Shown: piece by piece, positions 42,366 to 49,292 of the stretch
Layout of the letters: each line of letters starts with the position of its first letter
Numbering within the stretch: position 1 is the first letter of the stretch
NCBI GenBank assembly: GCA_900771005.1
Contig: CAAGMI010000241.1
Span: 1 to 64,000, forward strand
Origin: Rikenellaceae bacterium
GTDB lineage: Bacteria; Bacteroidota; Bacteroidia; Bacteroidales; UBA932
Direction of reading: 5' to 3'
DNA: 64,000 nucleotides
Program-made: the position numbers and the translations under genes
The notes under the pieces: model-generated
Seen by the model: the letters and a program-made list of their open reading frames with translations, nothing else
Databases searched by the model: none
Told to the model about the DNA's origin: nothing

Positions 42366-43146
42366 CCAGGTCCTCGTCACTGAGGCACAAAGGGCCTCTC
42401 AAGAACGCATCCATTGAACCGCATTCTTTCTCCAGCAGATCAAGCGCGCCGGAGAAATACTTGCTGTTGACGCCTACGAAGGTAAGTATCGCTTCCTTCT
42501 CGGCTTCGGTGTCCACGTGGCTCCAGGCCTCTTCCACGTCATTTACATAGAATTCATTGGATATGGCGTAGTCCTGCATTATCAGAGTCCTGTCGGCTCC
42601 CAGAGCCGCAAGCAGCAGAGCAGCTCCCAGACCCGTACGGTCCTTGCCCTGTGAGCAATGCCAGTAAACAGCTCCGTCGGTGGTCTTTATTATATTCTGC
42701 AGGAAACCGGTATACTGAATCCGGGTGAAATCACTCATCACCATGGACGGATACATCTCCCGCGCAACTCTCTGGACATCAGGCATCCAGGCATTCACGG
42801 AAAGCCAGCCTTTCAAGTCCCGGTATGCCTCCTTGGGGAGCGACACCTGTTCCATCATGCTGCTTTCTTCGTCGAATGCAGGCATCCAGACATAGTCCGC
42901 CCCGGGGAGGTATTTGTCAGGAGCGAACCCCACCTCCCCGCTGGTTCGGAAATCAAATATCCTTTTGACCCTGAATTTATCCGACAGGCAGGACAAGTCC
43001 TCATCAGACGCATTATCAAGCGCTCCGCCGCGCAGCAGCAGCCCATGCTTGATCCTGCGGCCATCAGGAAGCACATACCCTCCCAGCTCACGAGCATTGA
43101 TGACAGTCTTCAGACCAATGCCCTGAGTCTTGAAACTATACTCCAA
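42337..43146 (-). CDS. Protein tyrosine/serine phosphatase (Y_phosphatase3 type)
   Basis: This 269-residue cysteine phosphatase has the CX5R loop HCSQGKDRTG at 163-172 with Cys164 and Arg170, plus the N-terminal NARELGGY and RIFDFRTSGE blocks typical of this family. The Lys-Asp inside the loop is common in phosphatases acting on proteins or phosphoinositides. No signal peptide is seen. It starts 5 bp after the STAS gene and is the last gene of the signalling operon that begins at 49218, so it may act on one of the phosphoproteins of that cascade. Confidence 0.85.
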   Translation of the reverse strand: MEYSFKTQGIGLKTVINARELGGYVLPDGRRIKHGLLLRGGALDNASDEDLSCLSDKFRVKRIFDFRTSGEVGFAPDKYLPGADYVWMPAFDEESSMMEQVSLPKEAYRDLKGWLSVNAWMPDVQRVAREMYPSMVMSDFTRIQYTGFLQNIIKTTDGAVYWHCSQGKDRTGLGAALLLAALGADRTLIMQDYAISNEFYVNDVEEAWSHVDTEAEKEAILTFVGVNSKYFSGALDLLEKECGSMDAFLRGPLCLSDEDLAILRDRYLE

Positions 43147-43151
43147 AAGAG

Positions 43152-43454
43152 CTAGAGAATCTTGATGATGTTGGAGAATCCTGTGATTTCGAACACTTCC
43201 TTAACCTGAGGCTTCATGTTCTTCATCACCATCTTTCCACCCTTTGAAGATACGCTCTTCTGAAGAAGAAGGAACATACGGAGACCCTGGCTGGAAGTAT
43301 ATTCCATATCGGTGCAGTCAAATTCGATATCAGGATCCGCATCCTCCATCAGAGGAGTGATGTCTGCCTGAAACTTATCTGCATTTGTTGTGTCGAGTCT
43401 TCCGACAAGCTTGACGAGCGACTTTGCGCCCTCTTTTACAATTGTAACGTCCAT
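43152..43454 (-). CDS. STAS-domain anti-anti-sigma factor (RsbV/SpoIIAA-like)
   Basis: This 100-residue single STAS domain carries the conserved segment MEYTSSQGLRMFL (about 50-62), which contains the serine that is phosphorylated in SpoIIAA/RsbV proteins. It should switch between binding the RsbW-like kinase of 46310-46699 and being released when phosphorylated. It follows the PP2C phosphatase gene by 22 bp; that phosphatase is its likely activator. Confidence 0.9.
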   Translation of the reverse strand: MDVTIVKEGAKSLVKLVGRLDTTNADKFQADITPLMEDADPDIEFDCTDMEYTSSQGLRMFLLLQKSVSSKGGKMVMKNMKPQVKEVFEITGFSNIIKIL

Positions 43455-43476
43455 AATCTATATTGTTTTATCTTTT

Positions 43477-45369
43477 TTATCTGATTTTCAATGTCATTAT
43501 CGTTATATCATCATTCTGTTCATTGCCCATGGTAAAGCCGCGCACTGCATCAAGGAGGCTCTCGCAGGCCTCTTTTTCATTTGTTATTCCGGTTGCCGAA
43601 GCAGCCCACTCGAGAAGTGCAGGATCACCGAACTGTTGTTTGTCCGCACGCTCCGCTTCCGTGACACCGTCAGTGTAAAGCACAAGGCGCGAGCCCTTTC
43701 CAAGTTGGATTGACTGCTTCTGATATGGGAAGCCAGGGAACAGACCGGCTGCAAGGTTAGGCTTCACATCCAGGAACTTGCCGTCCGCTACGATAGGATT
43801 GTGCCCCATATTGCAGTACTCAAGGACATTTGTCTTCAAATCGAGGCATCCTATGAACATAGTAACGAACATTCCCGTATCGTTACCGTCACTCAGGGCT
43901 TCATTGACGCCGTTGGCAAGCTGATCCACAGAGAATTCAAGATTGCTGAGGAAATGGAATGAAGACCTGGCGATGGCCATAACCATAGAGGCAGGAATTC
44001 CCTTGCCGGATACGTCTCCGACGGTGAAATAGAGTTTGTCTCCCTTCTGCAAGAAATCGTAAAGGTCACCGCCGACCTCCTTGGCCGGCTTCAGTATGGC
44101 ATAAAGGCCATAACTTTCGTGCTCAGGGAAATCCTTAGGAAGCATAGCCATCTGGATGCGGCTGGCCACGTTAAGTTCACTTGCATACCGTTCGTTCGCT
44201 GCAGTGGTAGTCTTCAGGTTGTTGATGTAATCAACGAGAGAATGCTGCATGTAATCGAAGGAATCGCGGAGCTCACGGATTTCATCATCAGACTTGATCT
44301 CCGGAAGGGTCGCAGTGAAGTCTCCCTTTGCAATACGAAGGGCAGAGTAGGAGAACGTCGTCAGAGGCTCCGTCAGCTTCCTGATGATTATGTAGCAGAA
44401 AATGAATATCAGCAGCAAGCCTACAAGTCCTATGAAGATAAGCAGAATCTGCATCTGTGATATTCTTGCAAGCACTTCACGGTAATCGCAGGATATTGAA
44501 AGTATCCATCCGTTCGCAAGCGGTCCGTACACGGCGAAAGACATTCTCGTACCCCTGAAGTAACGCCTCATACCCTTCTGTCCGCTCATCATGCTGATGA
44601 CCAGCGAATCGATTTCGTCATTCCTGTCATCGGAGACGTACTTGAGGGTGGAGAATACCGTTTCTCCGACCATACTGCTGTTGTTGTCGATATTGACGTA
44701 GGCACCGCTCCGGCTCACCAGTGACGCATGGGATGAAGCGTAAGGGCGGACATTCTCCAGCATTTTGGTAATCCAGTCCACACTGACGTCTGCAGTGACT
44801 ACGGCATATACCTGACCTTTGCTGTCTTTGAGCGGGAAAGAATAGGTGGTCATATAATACGAACCGCCTCCGTCATCGAAATACGGTTCGCTCCAGCACG
44901 GCTTCCCGCTAAGGGCCGGTATCTGATACCAGTCCATAAAGAAGTAATCGTAGGCCGGATTTCCAAGCTGTTTTGAATGTACCTCCCCGGTCTCGGTGTC
45001 CCTGTATGAATAAGGGGAGAAAAAATACTGTCCCTCAAAATAATACGGGCTGAAAGCGATAGCGCAACCGACTACCTTATCCGTTCTCTTCACCATCTCA
45101 CTGGTCAGATAATACAGCGCTTCAGGATCATCCCTGCGCCCGTCTGCTATCCAACCGGTCACCTCTACCGCAACCTCTATCTCCTTAAGGGACTTCTCGA
45201 TATCCTTTATCGTGGCATCAAGAAGGCGCTCTGCGGAAGTTTCAGCCTCCTCTGCTATCAGCTTGTGTGCGGAAAGGGAGGCAGCCCCGATGGCCAGAAT
45301 GAAAAGGATCGAAGTGACCAAAAGGATATTCAGACTCAGTCTGGTTGAAAATGATCTTTTCCTCTTCAT
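43477..45369 (-). CDS. Membrane sensor PP2C phosphatase (Cache-HAMP-SpoIIE, RsbU-like)
   Basis: This 630-residue protein has a first membrane helix at about 12-33 and a periplasmic Cache-type sensor domain (about 35-285) with the WSEPYFDDGGGSYYMTTYS block. A second membrane helix lies at about 300-322, a HAMP linker at about 323-380, and a C-terminal SpoIIE/PP2C phosphatase domain (about 400-630) with metal-binding EVGGDLYDF and TVGDVSGKG. It should sense an outside signal and dephosphorylate the STAS protein. It overlaps the substrate-binding protein gene by 4 bp, suggesting that the latter presents the ligand. Confidence 0.9.
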   Translation of the reverse strand: MKRKRSFSTRLSLNILLVTSILFILAIGAASLSAHKLIAEEAETSAERLLDATIKDIEKSLKEIEVAVEVTGWIADGRRDDPEALYYLTSEMVKRTDKVVGCAIAFSPYYFEGQYFFSPYSYRDTETGEVHSKQLGNPAYDYFFMDWYQIPALSGKPCWSEPYFDDGGGSYYMTTYSFPLKDSKGQVYAVVTADVSVDWITKMLENVRPYASSHASLVSRSGAYVNIDNNSSMVGETVFSTLKYVSDDRNDEIDSLVISMMSGQKGMRRYFRGTRMSFAVYGPLANGWILSISCDYREVLARISQMQILLIFIGLVGLLLIFIFCYIIIRKLTEPLTTFSYSALRIAKGDFTATLPEIKSDDEIRELRDSFDYMQHSLVDYINNLKTTTAANERYASELNVASRIQMAMLPKDFPEHESYGLYAILKPAKEVGGDLYDFLQKGDKLYFTVGDVSGKGIPASMVMAIARSSFHFLSNLEFSVDQLANGVNEALSDGNDTGMFVTMFIGCLDLKTNVLEYCNMGHNPIVADGKFLDVKPNLAAGLFPGFPYQKQSIQLGKGSRLVLYTDGVTEAERADKQQFGDPALLEWAASATGITNEKEACESLLDAVRGFTMGNEQNDDITIMTLKIR

Positions 45370-46310
45370 TTCACGAATTCCTTATATTCCGGTTTATCTG
45401 TGATATAACCGGTATTCATCAATGCTTCCGCCACATCATCATATACAGGCTCCGTCACGGGAGCATAATCAATCTTGCCTGTAGTCCGGTTGACCATCAG
45501 ATTCAAATATTCATCCAACATCATTTCCTGCATGGCGCGATTTGTAACGACATGGGACTTCTGACAGTATTTGAGAGATTCTTCAACAGCCTGCTGACGG
45601 TGAGTCCTCACATATTCCCATCCCTTTTTGGAGGCGCGCACGAATCTGTCAACGACATCCTTGTTCTCATCGTAATATGAACCAAGGACGTAGAGTCCAT
45701 CCTCAGGACACTCGTATCCGAATTCGGAGAATTTCAACACCTGATTTTCCGGGATGTCCCCGATAGCGAGCTGCAATGCTATATATTCACTGAAACTATA
45801 GCAAAGAGTTGCATCTACGGCTCCGTAAACATAGAGATTGATTCCGTTTATGAACGGTATCCAGTCAATGTTAAGTCCCTTGTAAGCCTCAAGCATATCG
45901 CAGAACTCGGAGTATCCGGTTTTCCATCTTCCGATGGTCATCCCGTTAAGGTCTTCCGGTTTTTCAACAGGAGTATGAGACACACACCACAGACCGCTGG
46001 TCTGGGTCATCTGCATCACGTTGACTATATCATTGCCGTCCGAACGGGAAATGATCGACTGTATGAGCTGCTGCCCGACAATCTGCACTTCACCAGAAAG
46101 AAGATAACTGGATACGGGTTCCGTAGAGTTGAGAGGGATGTGACGGATCTCCACGTCGAGCCCCTCCTGGGCATAGAAGCCCATTTCAAGCGCCATATAG
46201 AACCCGGCGAACTGGGACTGGGCCGTCCATTGAGGCATGAAAACCACCTTCTGTGCATTGGCCGACAAGGCCACGAGCAGAGATACCAATATGACAGTTA
46301 TTTTCTTCAC
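45366..46310 (-). CDS. NMT1/THI5-like periplasmic substrate-binding protein
   Basis: This 314-residue protein has a signal peptide (residues 1-19, ending ANAQ) and the SBP fold of the SsuA/THI5 family, with WTAQSQFAGFYMALEMGFY near the N-terminus and a GEVQIVGQQ block. Related proteins deliver thiamine-pyrimidine precursors, sulfonates or similar small ligands to ABC importers. No permease or ATPase gene is nearby; instead it lies between the RsbW-like and RsbU-like genes with 1- and 4-bp overlaps. It probably acts as a ligand-binding input for the Cache sensor. Confidence 0.85.
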   Translation of the reverse strand: MKKITVILVSLLVALSANAQKVVFMPQWTAQSQFAGFYMALEMGFYAQEGLDVEIRHIPLNSTEPVSSYLLSGEVQIVGQQLIQSIISRSDGNDIVNVMQMTQTSGLWCVSHTPVEKPEDLNGMTIGRWKTGYSEFCDMLEAYKGLNIDWIPFINGINLYVYGAVDATLCYSFSEYIALQLAIGDIPENQVLKFSEFGYECPEDGLYVLGSYYDENKDVVDRFVRASKKGWEYVRTHRQQAVEESLKYCQKSHVVTNRAMQEMMLDEYLNLMVNRTTGKIDYAPVTEPVYDDVAEALMNTGYITDKPEYKEFVK

Positions 46311-46699
46311 TATACCTTAAGTTTCATAATAAATACATTGCACCCATCCTCAAAATGGTAGTCAAGCACATTCATCATCTGCTTGCAGAGGAAGATGCCG
46401 AGACCTCCGATCGAACGCTCCTCCAAAGGCGCGTTGATATCAGGATCCGGCTTGGCGAGCGGGTCGAACTCCACTCCTCCGTCCCTGAATCCTATCTCAA
46501 GATACTCTCCTGCCTTCTTTACCCATACATCAACCCAGGTAGAGCCTGAATATGCAAGGATATTTTCCTCGACTTCCTCAACACACAGTCTGACTTTGAA
46601 CTGAAGGTCTTCCGCTATTGAAGAGACTTCATCGCTGGACATCAGGCATTCAATGATGTCAGCATTCCTTCCTTCTACAGGATCAAATCTTTTTTCCAT
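46310..46699 (-). CDS. RsbW-like anti-sigma factor / serine kinase (HATPase)
   Basis: This 129-residue GHKL ATPase domain has the N-box RLCVEEVEENIL (about 37-48) and the G-boxes FRDGGVEFDP and GGLGIFLCKQM (about 98-108). It should phosphorylate the STAS protein and bind an unknown partner. No sigma factor is encoded in the operon, so the output target is open. Start and stop codons overlap those of the neighbouring genes by 1 bp each. Confidence 0.88.
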   Translation of the reverse strand: MEKRFDPVEGRNADIIECLMSSDEVSSIAEDLQFKVRLCVEEVEENILAYSGSTWVDVWVKKAGEYLEIGFRDGGVEFDPLAKPDPDINAPLEERSIGGLGIFLCKQMMNVLDYHFEDGCNVFIMKLKV

Positions 46700-48117
46700 T
46701 ATCTGCTAAGTAAATATTTTTCAATGAACGGTCTCATCGCAGGGTAATCACCTATGCCCGATGCCATGAAATGAAGCATATACAGGGCAGCGAAAGGAGA
46801 AACCATTTCATGTATCTCCTCTCTCGTATACTTGTGATCGTAATATTCGTCCGCGAACACGTCCCATACCTTGCACTGCTGCTCGATTGTAATATGGAAC
46901 AGTTGGAGGGACAGATCGTTGTCCATCAGTCCATAGCTGGTCATATAGAACATTCCGAGATCGAACAGAGGATCGTCGTAGCCGAAATCCGAAAGATCTA
47001 TCCAATAGTTCTTCCCGTCGGCCATCAGCACGTTGCCTATGTGCATGTCTCCGTGTATGCAGGTCTCAACCAAAGGAACGCTGTCTATGAAGGACAACAT
47101 CTTTTTCTTCTGTTCGTCAGAATAACCCTTGGCGTCAACTATCGCCCTCTGGAAACGCATTCTTGCAGGCTTGAACACCTTGGTATCGCACTTTATGGAA
47201 TGCACTTGCTTGCAGAGACGGGCGAACTCCCTTGAATATTCCTCTAATTTCCCGGGTTCCTGGGATATGGCCCTGGCATAGGACCGCTTGTTCTTGACAC
47301 GGTCAAATTCCACACCTATCCTGCTGCCTTCCGTGACCAGTCTCCTGACTGCCGGAGTGCGGAGTCCGAGGCTCGCCACCGATTGGGCGACTTGAAATTC
47401 CCATCTCGGGACAGCCTCAGGCATAAAACTGTTGTACAGCTTTATCATCCTTTCTCCGTCCTTATGATTGTAGCTTATGGCCGTGTATCCGTCCCCGCTC
47501 TCCTCATAGTCACTCATATTTATCATCTCCGGCTCATTGTGACCGAAGACCTGTTCTATCTGCGCGCAGAATTCAGCATAGGCATCCGTATCGGACAATT
47601 CTTCGAGGGATGCGGCCAGACCGCGGTAATGCCACTCGTGATCGGACTTTCCGCCCGGTGCATGGAAAAGATCCCAAAGTTTGTCGCCCTGCTTCCTGAA
47701 ATCGCGGGCAATGGCCCTCATATTTGACAATTTGTCCCCCAGAGCCACAATCTTGGCATCCCTGCCGGCTGCAGCCAGCCTGTCAATGGCTGCCTGCTTC
47801 CTGTCACGCCAACTTTCAGACTCACTTACGGACGGATCCATGGCATCCGACTCCGCTGCCACGAGGGTTGCGACACGGTCACCGAATTCCAATCTGATCC
47901 GTTCCACTGTCACGTCGGTATCTTCAACCGTATCGTGAAGCGCAGCAGCGGCCAGAAGTTCCTTGTCATTGGTGATGGACGCCACAATCTCCATCGCTTC
48001 AAGGACGTGTATGACATAAGGGAAACCCTTCCCACGCCTTTCGGTATTGGAGTGCGCATCCACTGCGAACTTTATAGCCTTGTCAACAAACTGAGTATCC
48101 AGATATTTATTTCCCAT
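46699..48117 (-). CDS. Alarmone hydrolase (HD, MESH1-like) fused to an APH-type phosphotransferase
   Basis: This 472-residue two-domain protein joins two enzymes. Residues 8-165 form an HD hydrolase of the RelA/SpoT type with all expected ligands: His37, His61-Asp62, Glu65-Asp66, Asp128 and Asn132 (in LGDKLSNMR). Residues 200-470 form a kinase-like domain with Lys226, catalytic HGDMHIGN (355-362) and the metal motif IDLSDFGYDDP (373-383). The HD part should remove pyrophosphate from (p)ppGpp-like nucleotides. The kinase substrate is unknown. It starts 3 bp after the synthetase gene and overlaps the RsbW-like gene by 1 bp. Confidence 0.85.
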   Translation of the reverse strand: MGNKYLDTQFVDKAIKFAVDAHSNTERRGKGFPYVIHVLEAMEIVASITNDKELLAAAALHDTVEDTDVTVERIRLEFGDRVATLVAAESDAMDPSVSESESWRDRKQAAIDRLAAAGRDAKIVALGDKLSNMRAIARDFRKQGDKLWDLFHAPGGKSDHEWHYRGLAASLEELSDTDAYAEFCAQIEQVFGHNEPEMINMSDYEESGDGYTAISYNHKDGERMIKLYNSFMPEAVPRWEFQVAQSVASLGLRTPAVRRLVTEGSRIGVEFDRVKNKRSYARAISQEPGKLEEYSREFARLCKQVHSIKCDTKVFKPARMRFQRAIVDAKGYSDEQKKKMLSFIDSVPLVETCIHGDMHIGNVLMADGKNYWIDLSDFGYDDPLFDLGMFYMTSYGLMDNDLSLQLFHITIEQQCKVWDVFADEYYDHKYTREEIHEMVSPFAALYMLHFMASGIGDYPAMRPFIEKYLLSR

Positions 48118-48120
48118 AAT

Positions 48121-49218
48121 CTATTGTTTGTGCATGAATGACAGCTGTTCGGCAGTTGCCACTATCCTCTCAGCACGTTTCCTGTTATATTCTGAATTGA
48201 CCCCGAGTTCGTCAAACATATACTTGAGCATCTCCACTCCGCCACCTTTCTTGAGAATGTACACCACGCACATATCCTGAATGGCGACAGTGGACGAAAT
48301 GATGTCCAGATCCGTGGACGCCAGCTGATAGACGGCATACTGGTAGGTGTCTTCCGTGTTCTCCTTTATGAAATCTTCAAGATCCTTCAGCGTATTCAGT
48401 CCGAACAACTTGAGTATCTTCAGATACGGCATCGGGGAGGAATTGTGCACCTCAGCCTGATTGATGGCGGCTATCCTCTTGACCAGGGCGTCGAAAGGCT
48501 TGAGTTCAAGGTAGCTCTTGAATGAATCACCGTCCAGGGGGACTTCCTCGAACTTTCCGCTAGCCACGAGATTCTGTACCTTGCGGCGATAGTCGTTTAT
48601 GCCTGTACGTATGAGGCTGAACTGTTCATCGGCAAGCTCCAGCATTCCGGCAAGGCGGTTCAGGTTTCTCAGGTATTCCTTCGGCACCTCCACGCCTGAC
48701 TTGTATCCGGTATCGTGGTCCATTACAGCCCACACGTGCTGCAGGGCGGTACGCATCTGAAGTTCAAAGCGGAACTCATTTATCTGCGGGTACGCCGGAT
48801 CGAAATACATACTTTTCGGTATGCGGCAGATGTAGTGCAGAGAATTGTACCCGAAACTGTTCAGTTCGTGCTTCTTCCTCTTGTCCACACTGTTCTCCCA
48901 GTCTATTTCGAAAATATGGTCGGCCATTGCGGCGACCTTGTCGACCTCGTCGGTGTAGAAAGTGATTACCCTGGCTCCGAGAATGTCCGTCATATCCCAG
49001 ACGTGGTCATATTTGGATCCCTTGAGCTCAAGCTTTCCGACCAGACTCCTCTCTCCCTTGATCCTCGCCTCGATGGCATTGACGTAGATTCCATTCTCGG
49101 AAATGCTGTCAGAGATGGCTTTTCTGGCTATCTCCAACATCTTCTCGTATATGGGCTTGTTCTCACGATACTCTTCGAGTATCATGGAGCAATGCATATC
49201 AAGTCCGTAATCCTCCAT
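48121..49218 (-). CDS. Small alarmone synthetase (RelA/SpoT domain)
   Basis: This 365-residue protein has a RelA/SpoT nucleotidyl pyrophosphotransferase domain at about 25-200 with intact motifs: DILGARVI (78-85), FGYNSLH (122-128) and FELQMRT with Glu152, followed by WAVMDHDTGYK as in single-domain synthetases. A C-terminal helical domain (about 200-365) is of unknown type. It lacks HD, TGS and ACT domains. It may make (p)ppGpp, (p)ppApp or modify tRNA as toxSAS enzymes do. It is the first gene of a seven-gene signalling operon and pairs with the downstream hydrolase fusion. Confidence 0.88.
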   Translation of the reverse strand: MEDYGLDMHCSMILEEYRENKPIYEKMLEIARKAISDSISENGIYVNAIEARIKGERSLVGKLELKGSKYDHVWDMTDILGARVITFYTDEVDKVAAMADHIFEIDWENSVDKRKKHELNSFGYNSLHYICRIPKSMYFDPAYPQINEFRFELQMRTALQHVWAVMDHDTGYKSGVEVPKEYLRNLNRLAGMLELADEQFSLIRTGINDYRRKVQNLVASGKFEEVPLDGDSFKSYLELKPFDALVKRIAAINQAEVHNSSPMPYLKILKLFGLNTLKDLEDFIKENTEDTYQYAVYQLASTDLDIISSTVAIQDMCVVYILKKGGGVEMLKYMFDELGVNSEYNRKRAERIVATAEQLSFMHKQ

Positions 49219-49235
49219 ATTACATCTAAATTACA

Positions 49236-49265
49236 CAAAGATACTAATATTCCATTTAATAACAA
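49236..49265 (-). promoter_or_regulatory. Promoter of the alarmone/partner-switching operon
   Basis: On the minus strand TTG (49265-49263), a 19-bp spacer and TATCTTTG (49243-49236) fit the Bacteroidetes consensus. Transcription should start near 49230, about 12 nt before the ATG at 49218. It is divergent from uvrB with promoters almost back to back. Confidence 0.6.
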
Positions 49266-49280
49266 TGAACTTAATTTTGC

Positions 49281-49288
49281 TACATTTG
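49281..49288 (+). promoter_or_regulatory. Bacteroidetes-type -7 element of uvrB
   Basis: TACATTTG is a perfect TAnnTTTG match ending only 4 bp before the uvrB ATG at 49293. Transcription would start at or next to the start codon, so the message may be leaderless. No TTTG or TTG is seen 19 bp upstream. Confidence 0.45.
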
Positions 49289-49292
49289 TAAT

